The notes beneath the pieces were generated by a model. That model saw only the letters and a program-made list of their open reading frames with translations, ran no database searches and was not told the origin of the DNA. Made by a program: the position numbers and the translations under genes. A stretch of DNA of 64,000 nt. Origin: Bradyrhizobium sp. NP1. GTDB taxonomy: Bacteria; Pseudomonadota; Alphaproteobacteria; Rhizobiales; Xanthobacteraceae. Each line of letters starts with the position of its first letter. Positions within the stretch are counted from its first letter, which is position 1. The stretch covers positions 1,342,001-1,406,000 of the forward strand of contig NZ_CP127385.1 of NCBI RefSeq assembly GCF_030378205.1, in the 5' to 3' direction. This document shows, piece after piece, positions 1 to 7,648 of the stretch.

Positions 1-1
1 T

Positions 2-148
2 GCGTTGAACGCCGAAGGGGTGCGTGCGGCGCTGCGGCAACAGGGAACGGACCCGGTTGGCGGCACGCCGAAGGAATTCGCCGATTTCATCCGCGCCGAT
101 ATCGAAAAATGGGTGGCGGTTCTCGCATTGCCGGCGGCCGGAAAATGA
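2..148 (+). CDS. C-terminal fragment of Bug/TctC-family solute-binding protein (partial)
   Basis: The first 48 readable codons end in TGA and give a C-terminus with a KEFADFIRADIEKWVAV segment. This is the usual tail of tripartite tricarboxylate transporter substrate-binding proteins (Bug family), where it forms the last helix of the periplasmic domain. The same segment type occurs at the end of the complete Bug protein at 45084-46052 (DEFRAYIASETQKWAKVI). The start lies outside the window, so signal peptide and ligand pocket cannot be judged. The family call rests on this short tail only. Confidence 0.7.
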   Translation, partial: ALNAEGVRAALRQQGTDPVGGTPKEFADFIRADIEKWVAVLALPAAGK

Positions 149-193
149 CAGCCGGCGCGAACCTGAGTTGAAGCCGGCCATATCTCCTCGACC

Positions 194-1375
194 GTGCCCG
201 ATCCGGACCATTCCGAAACCATGATCCCATCCGACCGCTCTGAACCATTCTACGGCCGCATCCCGGTGTTCCGCGGCTTTGCCAGCCTGATGGACCCGGC
301 GCTGTATTCGGCCCTTCCGGACGACTGGACCGTCGGCGTCGCCGATATCGTGGACTCGACCGGGGCGATCGCGGCGAAGCGCTACAAGGCGGTCAACATG
401 GCCGGCGCGGCGGTGATCGCGTCCGTCACCAATGCGCTTGGGGGCCGCGAATTTCCCTTCGTGTTCGGCGGCGACGGCGCGAGCTTCGCGGTGGCGCCCT
501 CAGATCTTTCCGCGGCGCGCGAGGCGCTGGCGGCAACCGCGCGCTGGGTCGCCGATGATCTCGATCTCGTCATGCGTGTGGCGCTGGTGCCGATCGCCGC
601 GATCCGCGCGCAGCGGCTTGACGTGCGCGTCGCGCGCTTCGGCCCGTCCGCCAATTTGTCCTACGCGATGTTCTCCGGCGGCGGGCTGGGCTGGGCGGAG
701 GCCGCGATGAAGCGCGGTGAATTCGCGGTCGAGCCGGCCGCCCCGGGCACGCAGCCGGATCTTTCCGGGCTGTCCTGCAGGTTCGAGGAAATGCCGGCGA
801 CGCGCGGCCTCATTCTCTCGGTTCTGGTGGTGCCGGCGCGCGGCGCCGATCCGGCCGACTTCCGCAAGGCGATCGAGGACGTCGTCACGCTCGTCGAGCG
901 CAGCCCGGATGCGGGACGGCCGGTGCCTGCGGGCGGCCCGCCGCTGAAATGGCCGCCGCAGGGTATCGACTACGAGGCACGCGCGGCGCGCGGTGGATCG
1001 CTCTTCAGGCGTCGCGCCGTCGTGCTCGCCGTCACGCTGTGGGCCTATTTTGTGATGCGCTTCGGCATCACGGTCGGCCAGTTTGTGCCGAGGAATTACC
1101 TGCGGCAGCTGGTCGAGAATTCCGACTTTCGCAAATATGACGATGGCTTGCGCATGGTGCTGGACTGCACGGCAGAGCTCGAGCGCGCGCTGACGCAACG
1201 GCTCGAGGCCGCCGCATCGCGCGGCATCATCCGCTACGGCGTGCACCGACAGGACGCCGCGATGATGACCTGCTTCACGCCGTCGGTGATGCGCAGCGAT
1301 CACGTGCATTTCATTGATGGCGCCCGCGGCGGCTATGCGTCCGCCGCGACCGCGCTGAAGGCGATGACGGCGTGA
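194..1375 (+). CDS. DUF3095 family protein, cyclase-like N-terminal fold
   Basis: A 393-aa protein from a GTG at 194; an in-frame ATG at 221 gives 384 aa and may be the true start, as neither has a clear Shine-Dalgarno. The sequence matches the DUF3095 family, whose function is unknown. Near residues 50-60 is VADIVDSTGAI and near 90-100 is FVFGGDGASFAV. This spacing recalls the first metal site and the GGD turn of class III nucleotidyl cyclases, which suggests a degenerate or modified cyclase fold. A hydrophobic stretch near residues 270-290 could be membrane-associated. It lies 45 bp after the Bug fragment in the same direction and ends next to a paired-hairpin repeat. The family is fairly sure; a nucleotide-related activity is inference. 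Confidence 0.75.
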   Translation: MPDPDHSETMIPSDRSEPFYGRIPVFRGFASLMDPALYSALPDDWTVGVADIVDSTGAIAAKRYKAVNMAGAAVIASVTNALGGREFPFVFGGDGASFAVAPSDLSAAREALAATARWVADDLDLVMRVALVPIAAIRAQRLDVRVARFGPSANLSYAMFSGGGLGWAEAAMKRGEFAVEPAAPGTQPDLSGLSCRFEEMPATRGLILSVLVVPARGADPADFRKAIEDVVTLVERSPDAGRPVPAGGPPLKWPPQGIDYEARAARGGSLFRRRAVVLAVTLWAYFVMRFGITVGQFVPRNYLRQLVENSDFRKYDDGLRMVLDCTAELERALTQRLEAAASRGIIRYGVHRQDAAMMTCFTPSVMRSDHVHFIDGARGGYASAATALKAMTA

Positions 1376-1407
1376 TGCGGCCTGAAGCGCGATGGCTTTT
1401 CCGGGCG

Positions 1408-1572
1408 CTAGTGTGGCGGTTCAGAAGTCCGCACCATTGTCGCCGCGAGTTCGTCATGCGGACTTCTGAACCAAAGCCACACTAGATCAATAAGTTGCTA
1501 GTGTCCCTTCGATTCCGAAGTTCGCAAACGAGGGGCCGCGGAATGATGCGAACTTCGGAATCGGGACACTAG
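1408..1572. repeat. Paired-hairpin element, copy 1 (family A)
   Basis: Two long hairpins lie side by side. Hairpin 1 is 1408-1485, with outer arm CTAGTGTGGC pairing GCCACACTAG and inner arm GGTTCAGAAGTCCGC pairing its complement, and an AAA bulge on the 3' side. Hairpin 2 is 1498-1572, with outer arm CTAGTGTCCC and inner arm GATTCCGAAGTTCGCA, and a TTC bulge on the 5' side. A 12-bp AT-rich spacer (1486-1497) separates them. The element sits between convergent genes, and its last CTAG supplies the TAG stop (1569-1571) of the minus-strand DUF2147 gene. Related copies are at 7645, 13339 and 20572. Confidence 0.9.
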
Positions 1573-2006
1573 CGCTGGGCGCGGGTCCAGGTCTCGCCGC
1601 CGCAGAGTGCACCGACGCAGCCCTCGACCCGCAGCGTGTCAGGCCCGGTCACCGCAACATTGCTGGCATAGGTGTTGCCGTCATCGGCGTTATAGATCTG
1701 GCCTGACCAGCGGGCTGGACCGTTCGGTCGCATTTCGGAGAACAGCGGCAGCCCGATCATCGGCCGCCGGGCCAGAGCGGGATTCGGATTCTTGTCGTCA
1801 AGGGCGGGCTTTCCGGTGTTGGGATCGATCGGCTGCCGCAGCCACACCACGACGCCGCACAGGCCGCCGCCGCATTTGCTGACCTTCACCCGGGCGTCGC
1901 CCGCTTGCGTCAGCCAAATACCGTTCGCCTCGCCCGCTTCCTGCGCCTTCAGGGGCGCGACGAAAAGTGCCGCCGCGACGAGCGCAAAACCGAATCGAGA
2001 AATCAT
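1569..2006 (-). CDS. DUF2147 domain exported protein
   Basis: A 145-aa protein with a Sec signal peptide (about residues 1-21, cleavage after LKA-Q). The mature part carries the DUF2147 pattern: GIWLTQAGDARVKVSKCGG, then a central PMIGLPLF segment and a C-terminal GCVGALCGGETWTR. Members are small periplasmic proteins of unknown role, predicted to be beta-rich. Paired cysteines (KCGGGLCG and GCVGALCGG) could form disulfides in the periplasm. The stop codon lies inside the end of the adjacent palindromic element, so the C-terminus may have been fixed by that insertion. Confidence 0.85.
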   Translation of the reverse strand: MISRFGFALVAAALFVAPLKAQEAGEANGIWLTQAGDARVKVSKCGGGLCGVVVWLRQPIDPNTGKPALDDKNPNPALARRPMIGLPLFSEMRPNGPARWSGQIYNADDGNTYASNVAVTGPDTLRVEGCVGALCGGETWTRAQR

Positions 2007-2096
2007 GAATCACCCCCAAAAGACGGCCGCTCTTAGCAAGAAATCAGCTTTGTGCAATGCCCACCTTGCAATGCCCACCTTGCGCAAGCCTGTCCC

Positions 2097-2624
2097 CTAC
2101 CATGGCAAGCCATTGAGATCGATGACGCCCTTGAGCGGCAGGCGCCGCAATTCGTGGACATAGGGCGCAATGGCAACAAAACGCACGCGTCCCCCGGGTT
2201 GCTCGACATAAATTTCTCCGTCGAACGGTTTGAAGCCGCGCGCGACATAGAACGGCGCGTTGTGCGGCTCGCAGAACAGCAGCGCGAAATCGAGCGAGCG
2301 CTCGTCCTTGAGCGTCTGGATCGCCGCGCTCAGCGCCAGCGTCGCATAGCCGCGCCGCCGCGCATCCGCGCGCGTGGCGACGCCGCCAATGCCGCCGGCA
2401 TGCATCTTGCGGCCATTCCAGGTGATGACACGCCGAAAAAGCCCGACATGGCAGACCACGCTGCCCTCCGCGTCGCGCACCAGCACGCGCAGGTCGGCAT
2501 CGGCGAAGGTCACATCGCCCCAGGGAAGCTTCTTGAGGACATGCAGCGGCCACACCGCGTCGAACAGCGCCTCCGCCTCGGCCCAGCCTGCGTCCCCGTT
2601 GAGGACGTCGATTTCGATACTCAT
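2097..2624 (-). CDS. GNAT family N-acetyltransferase
   Basis: A 175-aa protein with the GNAT acetyl-CoA motif at about residues 79-92 (GGVATRADARRRGYAT, the R/Q-x-x-G-x-G/A type loop) and a later APFYVARGFKPF segment typical of motif B. The substrate cannot be told. The layout (short N-terminal strand, IGGVA core, NAPFYVARGF) is close to the small cytoplasmic acetyltransferases often annotated as aminoglycoside 2'-acetyltransferase-like, but no specific residue supports drug acetylation. It is divergent from sodB and convergent with nothing; its downstream neighbour is the DUF2147 gene, 90 bp away on the same strand. Confidence 0.85.
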   Translation of the reverse strand: MSIEIDVLNGDAGWAEAEALFDAVWPLHVLKKLPWGDVTFADADLRVLVRDAEGSVVCHVGLFRRVITWNGRKMHAGGIGGVATRADARRRGYATLALSAAIQTLKDERSLDFALLFCEPHNAPFYVARGFKPFDGEIYVEQPGGRVRFVAIAPYVHELRRLPLKGVIDLNGLPW

Positions 2625-2784
2625 ATGCTCTTCCGCTTAAGGATCGACACGCAATCGCCAAACCGTGATCGTCGCCGAAGCATCCCTTTCCCGGGGGCCA
2701 ATAATGGGGTGTCTAAGGCCGATGGAACCTTCTATAAGGGGTCCCGTTAAGTCACGTCTTCCCACAAGTTGCGGACAAAATCCC

Positions 2785-3381
2785 ATGACCTTTACGCTTC
2801 CCCCCCTGCCTTACGCCTATGACGCGCTTGCGCCCCATATGTCGAAGGAAACGCTGGAATACCATCACGACAAGCACCATCAGGCCTATGTGACCAATGG
2901 CAACAACGCGATCAAGGGGACCGAATTCGAAGGCAAGTCCCTCGAAGAGATCGTGAAGGGCTCGTTCAACAAGAACGCCGCCGTGTTCAACAATGCCGGC
3001 CAGCACTACAACCATCTCCATTTCTGGAAATGGATGAAGCCCAATGGCGGCGGCAGCAAGCTGCCCGGCCGGCTGGAGAAGAAGATCAACGAGGACCTCG
3101 GCGGCTTCGAGAAGTTCAAGACCGACTTCGCCGCCGCGGGCGTCGGCCAGTTCGGCTCCGGCTGGTGCTGGCTGTCGGTCAAGAACGGCAAGCTCGAAAT
3201 CTCCAAGACGCCGAACGGCGAGAATCCGCTGGTGCACGGCGGCACCCCGATCCTCGGCTGCGACGTCTGGGAGCACTCCTACTACATCGACTATCGCAAT
3301 CGCCGTCCGGACTACCTGAAGGCGTTCGTCGATAGTCTCGTGAACTGGGAATATGTCGACGAGCTGTTCGGCAAGGCCTGA
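2785..3381 (+). CDS. sodB: Superoxide dismutase, Fe/Mn type
   Basis: Superoxide dismutase converting superoxide to oxygen and hydrogen peroxide in the cytoplasm. The ATG at 2785 gives 198 aa, the normal family length; the open frame runs upstream to 2665 but the extra 40 residues do not look like a SOD or a signal peptide. The N-terminal FTLPPLPYAYDALAPHMSKE, the YHHDKHHQAYV helix, the HYNHLHFW helix and the DVWEHSYYIDYRN metal signature are all present, giving the three His and one Asp metal ligands. The FWKWMKPNGGG segment favours the Fe-type subgroup common in alphaproteobacteria, but metal choice cannot be settled from sequence. A strong terminator follows at 3453. Confidence 0.95.
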   Translation: MTFTLPPLPYAYDALAPHMSKETLEYHHDKHHQAYVTNGNNAIKGTEFEGKSLEEIVKGSFNKNAAVFNNAGQHYNHLHFWKWMKPNGGGSKLPGRLEKKINEDLGGFEKFKTDFAAAGVGQFGSGWCWLSVKNGKLEISKTPNGENPLVHGGTPILGCDVWEHSYYIDYRNRRPDYLKAFVDSLVNWEYVDELFGKA

Positions 3382-3452
3382 GTTCGGCGCTTTCGTCATC
3401 GCGAGGCGCGCGAGCCTTCCGCCGCGATGACCACGGTCGTTCGAGAATGATG

Positions 3453-3483
3453 GGGCGGCAGCGATCGACGCTGCCGCCCTTTT
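3453..3483 (+). terminator. Intrinsic terminator of sodB
   Basis: An 11-bp perfect stem GGGCGGCAGCG / CGCTGCCGCCC with a 5-nt loop is followed by TTTT. It lies 70 bp after the sodB stop. Confidence 0.9.
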
Positions 3484-3619
3484 CGCGCCGACGGGGCTGA
3501 CCGGGCGGTCCGTGCATGGGCCTCCATGGCCATCGCATAGGGTTGGCCGCGCTTGTGTTTGCATCGCCCTTCTGCCGCGACTAAGCAGGTTGCGTGCCCC
3601 GCCACATCCGACCTGACCC

Positions 3620-4210
3620 TTGTCCGAACCATCGTTGACAGACCGCCCGGCCGCCGAAGAGGAGCCGCGTCCTGGCCACGCGCGCAAGCCCGTCGGCTGG
3701 TCGATGATCACCATCCTGGTGCTGGTCGTCGTCAGCGCGGCGCTGGTCTGGCGCCGCGACGGCATGGCGGGCGTGCTCGACATCCTCACCCATGATCTTG
3801 CGTTGTTCGGCGGCATCCTGCCGCGCGTGCTCGCCGGCTGCCTGCTCGGGGCCTTCATCGCGGAAATCCTGCCGCATGAGAAGGTGTCGCGGTCGCTCGG
3901 GCCGAGCTCCGGGCTGAAAGGGCTTCTGATCGGTACCGCGTTCGGGGCGATCCTGCCGGGCGGGCCGTTCACCGCCTATCCGGTGGCGAGCGCGCTGCTC
4001 GCGGTCGGCGCCGATTTCGGCGCCACCATCGCCATGGTCGTGAGCTGGACCCTGATCGGCTATGGCCGCGCGGTTGCCTGGGAATTGCCGATCATGGGCA
4101 CCGACTTCACGCTGTGGCGGATCGTGATCTCGCTGCCGCTGCCGGTGCTCGCCGGCGCGCTGGGACGCTTCGTCTATGTCCGCCTCTATCCGAAGGGGGG
4201 CAGCGAATGA
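3620..4210 (+). CDS. Half-size permease, COG0701/UPF0718-like, first subunit
   Basis: A 196-aa membrane protein from a TTG at 3620 (the next in-frame ATG, 3704, would cut into the first membrane segment). There are about five hydrophobic segments, starting near residue 30 (MITILVLVVVSAALVW). Residues near 110-125 hold ILPGGPFTAYPVASALL. The next gene has the matching ATPGGPVVGFSIGAVAL at the same relative place, so the two proteins look like the two halves of one internally repeated permease. The family (YraQ-like permeases) includes proteins linked to metal or metalloid export, but no substrate is proven. The ATGA overlap with the next gene implies translational coupling. Its place between sodB and the Zur-controlled zinc importer hints at metal traffic; that is inference. 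Confidence 0.7.
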   Translation: MSEPSLTDRPAAEEEPRPGHARKPVGWSMITILVLVVVSAALVWRRDGMAGVLDILTHDLALFGGILPRVLAGCLLGAFIAEILPHEKVSRSLGPSSGLKGLLIGTAFGAILPGGPFTAYPVASALLAVGADFGATIAMVVSWTLIGYGRAVAWELPIMGTDFTLWRIVISLPLPVLAGALGRFVYVRLYPKGGSE

Positions 4211-4707
4211 GCGCGGCGCTCCTGATCGACATCCTTTTGTGGGGTTCGGCCCTGGCGGTGGGCTTCATCGCCTACCGGCAGGGGCCTTCGGTGCTGAAGG
4301 CCTCGACGCGCGAAGGCGCGATGGATTTCATCAACATCGTGCCGCGGATCGCGCTCGGCGTGATCGGCTCCGGCTATATCGCGGCCGTGATCCCGCAGGA
4401 GATCATCACCGGCTGGCTCGGCCCGGACAGCGGCTGGCTTGGCGTGCTGACGGCGGTGCTGGCCGGCGCGGCCACGCCCGGCGGGCCGGTGGTCGGCTTT
4501 TCCATCGGCGCGGTGGCGCTGAAGGCCGGCGGCGGCCCGCCGCAGGTAATCGCCTATGTGGTGGCGTGGGCGCTGTTCGCCTTCCAGCGCGTGCTGCTCT
4601 GGGAAATCCCCTTCATGCCGGCGAAATTCGTCTGGTTTCGCGCCGCGGTCTCGCTGCCGTTTCCGTTTGTCGCGGCGGCGATCGCCATGGCGATCGGGAA
4701 GCCCTGA
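4207..4707 (+). CDS. Half-size permease, COG0701/UPF0718-like, second subunit
   Basis: A 166-aa membrane protein whose ATG (4207) overlaps the TGA of the previous gene by four bases. Hydrophobic segments begin at about residues 4, 48, 78, 105 and 145. The motif AATPGGPVVGFSIGAVALKAG (trimmed here to the key G-G-P and P/S positions, residues about 93-110) matches ILPGGPFTAYPVASALL in the upstream partner. Both end with a WEIPFMPAKFVWFR / WELPIMGTDFTLWR block, which confirms they are duplicated halves. A heterodimeric permease is the simplest reading. Confidence 0.7.
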   Translation: MSAALLIDILLWGSALAVGFIAYRQGPSVLKASTREGAMDFINIVPRIALGVIGSGYIAAVIPQEIITGWLGPDSGWLGVLTAVLAGAATPGGPVVGFSIGAVALKAGGGPPQVIAYVVAWALFAFQRVLLWEIPFMPAKFVWFRAAVSLPFPFVAAAIAMAIGKP

Positions 4708-4731
4708 TCAGCCCCTGAGGTAGACTTGGGT

Positions 4732-4750
4732 AATGTTATATTATAACGTT
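4732..4750. promoter_or_regulatory. Zur-type operator
   Basis: A 19-bp inverted repeat, AATGTTATATTATAACGTT, has only one mismatched pair. It matches the form of alphaproteobacterial Zur boxes (GTTATA-N-TATAAC core). It ends five bases before the ATG of the His-rich protein that heads the zinc importer operon, so a bound Zur would cover the promoter. The assignment is by pattern and context. Confidence 0.85.
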
Positions 4751-4755
4751 TCCTC

Positions 4756-4998
4756 ATGGTTCCACCCGACGTCCAAGCCCATCCCGCCGAGCACCGGCAT
4801 GGCCAGTCTCACGGGCATTCGCACGCCCATGGCCACCCCCATGCGCATGCCCATGGGCATTCGCATGGCCCGTCCTCGCCGCATCCCGCGCAGGCCGCGC
4901 CGTGGTCGATCCTGCGCATGGCCGCCGTCTCGCGGCTGGCCGCGGCCGGCGTCGTCGCCGCGGCGCTATGGGCCATCGTCTGGCTCGCGATGAGGTAA
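4756..4998 (+). CDS. Small His-rich tail-anchored membrane protein
   Basis: An 80-aa protein. Residues 8-45 are packed with His-Gly/Ser/Ala repeats (about 15 His) and residues about 56-78 form one hydrophobic segment (AAAGVVAAALWAIVWLAM), so the His-rich part would be exposed on one side of the membrane. It starts five bases after a Zur-type operator and ends four bases before aztA, placing it first in the zinc importer operon. A role as zinc buffer or metal-delivery partner for the ABC transporter fits, but no named family was recognised. The leader is very short and no Shine-Dalgarno is visible, so translation may be leaderless. His codons are mostly CAT/CAC repeats, so the region is repetitive at DNA level. 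Confidence 0.75.
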   Translation: MVPPDVQAHPAEHRHGQSHGHSHAHGHPHAHAHGHSHGPSSPHPAQAAPWSILRMAAVSRLAAAGVVAAALWAIVWLAMR

Positions 4999-5002
4999 CG
5001 CC

Positions 5003-5761
5003 GTGACCGCACAGCTTGCCTTCCGCGACGTCACGCTCGGCTATGACCGCCATCCGGCGGTGCATCACTTGAGCGGCGAGGTCGCAACCGGCGCACTGCT
5101 CGCGGTGGTCGGGCCCAACGGCGCCGGCAAATCGACGCTGTTTCGCGGCATCGTCGGCATCCTCAAGCCGCTCGCGGGCGCGATCGGGCTGGGCGGGCTC
5201 GACGCGCGCGACATCGCCTATCTGCCGCAGATCGCCGACATCGACCGCAGCTTCCCGATCTCGGTGTTCGATTTCGTCGGCACCGGCCTGTGGCGCGCCT
5301 GCGGCATTTTCGGCGGCATCGGCAAGGCGCAGCGCGCGAGGATCGCCGATGCGCTCGCCGCAGTCGGCCTCACCGGTTTCGAGAACCGCGCCATCGGCAC
5401 GCTGTCGGGCGGGCAGATGCAGCGCATGCTGTTCGCGCGCGTGCTGTTGCAGGATGCGCGGCTGATCGTGCTGGACGAGCCTTTCAATGCCATCGACGCC
5501 AAAACCTCGGCCGACCTGCTGGCGCTGACCAGGCGCTGGCATGCGGAGGGCCGCACCGTGCTTGCGGCCTTGCATGATATGGACCTGGTGCGCGGCAATT
5601 TTCCGCAGACGCTGCTGCTGGCGCGCGAGCCGGTGGCCTGGGGCGCCACGCCAGAGGTTCTGACCGCGGAGAACCTCGCCGAGGCGCGTCGGATGTGCGA
5701 GGCGTTCGACGACGCTGCCGCTGCCTGTGTCGACGACCCTGCGCGCTCGCGCGCCGCCTGA
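5003..5761 (+). CDS. aztA: Zinc ABC transporter ATP-binding protein (AztA/ZnuC type)
   Basis: ATPase of a high-affinity zinc importer. The 252-aa protein has Walker A GPNGAGKST (about residues 37-45), Q-loop YLPQ, signature LSGGQMQR, Walker B LIVLDEP and the switch His in ALHDMD. It is cytoplasmic and pairs with the permease encoded 8 bp downstream. The order ATPase, permease, binding protein and the type of binding protein fit the Azt subgroup described in Paracoccus rather than enterobacterial ZnuABC. The upstream Zur-type box supports zinc over manganese. Confidence 0.88.
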   Translation: MTAQLAFRDVTLGYDRHPAVHHLSGEVATGALLAVVGPNGAGKSTLFRGIVGILKPLAGAIGLGGLDARDIAYLPQIADIDRSFPISVFDFVGTGLWRACGIFGGIGKAQRARIADALAAVGLTGFENRAIGTLSGGQMQRMLFARVLLQDARLIVLDEPFNAIDAKTSADLLALTRRWHAEGRTVLAALHDMDLVRGNFPQTLLLAREPVAWGATPEVLTAENLAEARRMCEAFDDAAAACVDDPARSRAA

Positions 5762-5768
5762 TGGTGCC

Positions 5769-6638
5769 ATGATCTACGACACGCTGCTCGCGCCCTTCCT
5801 CGACTTCGAATTCATGCGCCGCGCGCTTGCCGCCGTGATCGCGCTGTCGCTCGGCGGCGCGCCGATCGGCGTGTTCCTGATGCTGCGGCGGATGAGCCTC
5901 GTCGGCGACGCCATGGCGCACGCGATCCTGCCGGGTGCCGCGATCGGCTTCCTGCTTTCCGGCCTCAATTTGTTCGCGATGACGACCGGCGGCCTGATCG
6001 CGGGCTTTGCGGTCGCGATCCTCTCGGGCCTCGTCTCGCGCAGTACGGGGCTGAAGGAGGATGCGTCGCTCGCGACCTTCTATCTCGCCTCGCTCGCGCT
6101 CGGCGTCACCATCGTTTCCGTGCGCGGCACCAATATCGACCTTCTGCACGTGCTGTTCGGCAATATCCTCGCGATGGACGACCAGACCCTGCTGGTGGTC
6201 GCCTTCAACGCCACGGTCACCGTGCTGGTGCTGGCCGTGATCTACCGGCCGCTGGTGGTCGAGAGCGTCGATCCCGTCTTCCTGCGCACGGTGAGCCGTG
6301 CCGGCGGACTTGCGCATCTGGTGTTCCTCGCGCTCGTCGTCATCAACCTCGTCAACGGCTTCCAGGCGCTCGGCACGCTGCTCGCGGTCGGACTGATGAT
6401 CCTGCCGGCGGGGATTGCGCGGTTCTGGTCGCGCGACATCACGCCCATGATCTGCATCGCGGTCGCAAGCGCCATCGTTTCCGGCTATGCGGGACTCGTG
6501 CTGTCGTTCCAGACGCGGATTCCCTCCGGGCCGGCCGTGATCCTGGTCGCCGCTGCGCTCTACCTCGCCTCGGTGCTGTTCGGCAGCGCCGGAGGCCTGG
6601 TGCGGCAGGCATTTCCCGGCCGCCATCTCGAGGCGTGA
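5769..6638 (+). CDS. aztB: Zinc ABC transporter permease (AztB/ZnuB type)
   Basis: A 289-aa inner-membrane permease of the ABC-3 (metal importer) family with about eight hydrophobic segments. The conserved SLVGDAMAHAILPGAAIGFLLSG block (key GDAMAH) near residues 45-65 and the LLAVGLMILPAGIARFWSRD block near 210-230 are the family hallmarks. ATG 5769 is preferred to the open extension from 5727, because it lies directly after the aztA stop. The stop codon TGA touches the first bases of a palindromic repeat (6637-6762) that separates aztB from aztC. Confidence 0.88.
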   Translation: MIYDTLLAPFLDFEFMRRALAAVIALSLGGAPIGVFLMLRRMSLVGDAMAHAILPGAAIGFLLSGLNLFAMTTGGLIAGFAVAILSGLVSRSTGLKEDASLATFYLASLALGVTIVSVRGTNIDLLHVLFGNILAMDDQTLLVVAFNATVTVLVLAVIYRPLVVESVDPVFLRTVSRAGGLAHLVFLALVVINLVNGFQALGTLLAVGLMILPAGIARFWSRDITPMICIAVASAIVSGYAGLVLSFQTRIPSGPAVILVAAALYLASVLFGSAGGLVRQAFPGRHLEA

Positions 6639-6762
6639 GCATGATCCGGAAAAGTGTGCAGCGGCTTTCCCTCGCGACAAGCGCGGAACGGATTTGCGCG
6701 GAGATCATGCTCGATCAAAAATCCAGAGCGCGATGGCGATTCAACCTGATGCTACCGCGCTT
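6637..6762. repeat. Two-hairpin repeat, copy 1 (family B)
   Basis: Begins GAGCATGATC and closes its first hairpin with GATCATGCTC at 6703-6712. A second, imperfect hairpin follows (AGCGCGATGG paired with GCTACCGCGCTT, about 6725-6761). The other copy at 51047-51175 is about 85 percent alike by eye over the shared length. This copy lies inside the azt operon between the permease and binding-protein genes. Confidence 0.85.
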
Positions 6763-6775
6763 CGGGAGCGCGGCG

Positions 6776-7648
6776 ATGCGGCGGGTGCTTCGAGCCCTGG
6801 GCGTTGCGCTTCTGCTGGCGGCTTCCTCGGCGCAAGCCGGCGACCGTCTGCGCGTGGTCGCCAGTTTCTCGATTCTTGCCGACTTCGTGCGCGAGATCGG
6901 CGGCGACCGCGCCGAGGTGACGGCGCTGGTCGGCGCCAATGGCGACGTGCATGTCTATTCGCCGACGCCGGCGGATGCGAGGCAGGTCGCGGAAGCGAGG
7001 CTCGTCGTCGTCAACGGGCTCGGGCTCGAAGGCTGGCTGCCGCGGCTGGTGCAGTCCTCGGGTGGCAAGGCCGTCATCGTCACCGCAACGAACAGCATCG
7101 CCCCGCTCAGGCTCGGCTCCGCCGCCGATCCGCATGCCTGGCAGTCGGTCGCCAACGCCAGGATCTATGTGCGCAACATCCGCGATGCGCTCGTCGCCGC
7201 CGATCCCGCCAATGCCGACATGTTCCGGGCCAATGCCGAGCGTTATGGCGCAGCCCTCGATGCGCTGGAGACCGAAGTGCGCGCCGCGATCGCCGAGATC
7301 CCCGAGGGGAGGCGCAAGGTGATCTCGACCCACAACGCCTTCGGCTATTTCGCCGCCGCCTACGGCATCGCCTTCATTGCGCCTTCGGGCGTCTCCACCG
7401 AGAGCGAGCCCGGCGCGCGCGACGTCGCCGCCATCGTCAGCCAGATCAGGGCAGCCCGGATACCCGCGGTTTTTATCGAAAATGTCAGCGACCCCCGGCT
7501 GATCGAGCGGATCGCGGCCGAGACCGGGGCCAAGGTGGGCGGAACGCTGTTTTCAGACGCCCTGACCGGCGAAAACGGCCCATGCCCCACTTACATTGAG
7601 CTGGTCAGGCACAATATAAGGACCCTGACGCGCGCGCTGAAAGGCTAG
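6776..7648 (+). CDS. aztC: Zinc ABC transporter substrate-binding protein (AztC type)
   Basis: Periplasmic zinc-binding protein of the cluster A-I family. The ATG at 6776 gives 290 aa with a signal peptide (MRRVLRALGVALLLAASSAQA, cut near residue 21); the frame is open back to 6635 but that part is palindromic repeat DNA. Metal ligands can be assigned: His59 (GDVHVYSP), His120 (DPHAW), His186 (STHNAFGY) and Asp261 (FSDALTG), the usual three His and one acidic residue. No long His-rich loop is present, as in AztC. The phrase VVNGLGLEGWLPRL is typical of this subgroup. Its stop TAG is made by the CTAG that begins the paired-hairpin element at 7645. Confidence 0.9.
   Translation: MRRVLRALGVALLLAASSAQAGDRLRVVASFSILADFVREIGGDRAEVTALVGANGDVHVYSPTPADARQVAEARLVVVNGLGLEGWLPRLVQSSGGKAVIVTATNSIAPLRLGSAADPHAWQSVANARIYVRNIRDALVAADPANADMFRANAERYGAALDALETEVRAAIAEIPEGRRKVISTHNAFGYFAAAYGIAFIAPSGVSTESEPGARDVAAIVSQIRAARIPAVFIENVSDPRLIERIAAETGAKVGGTLFSDALTGENGPCPTYIELVRHNIRTLTRALKG

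Noticed and set aside
2665..2784. N-terminal extension of superoxide dismutase
   Set aside because: The added 40 residues resemble no SOD or signal peptide, and 2785 gives the normal family length.
6635..6775. N-terminal extension of AztC
   Set aside because: It translates a palindromic repeat; the signal peptide begins at 6776.
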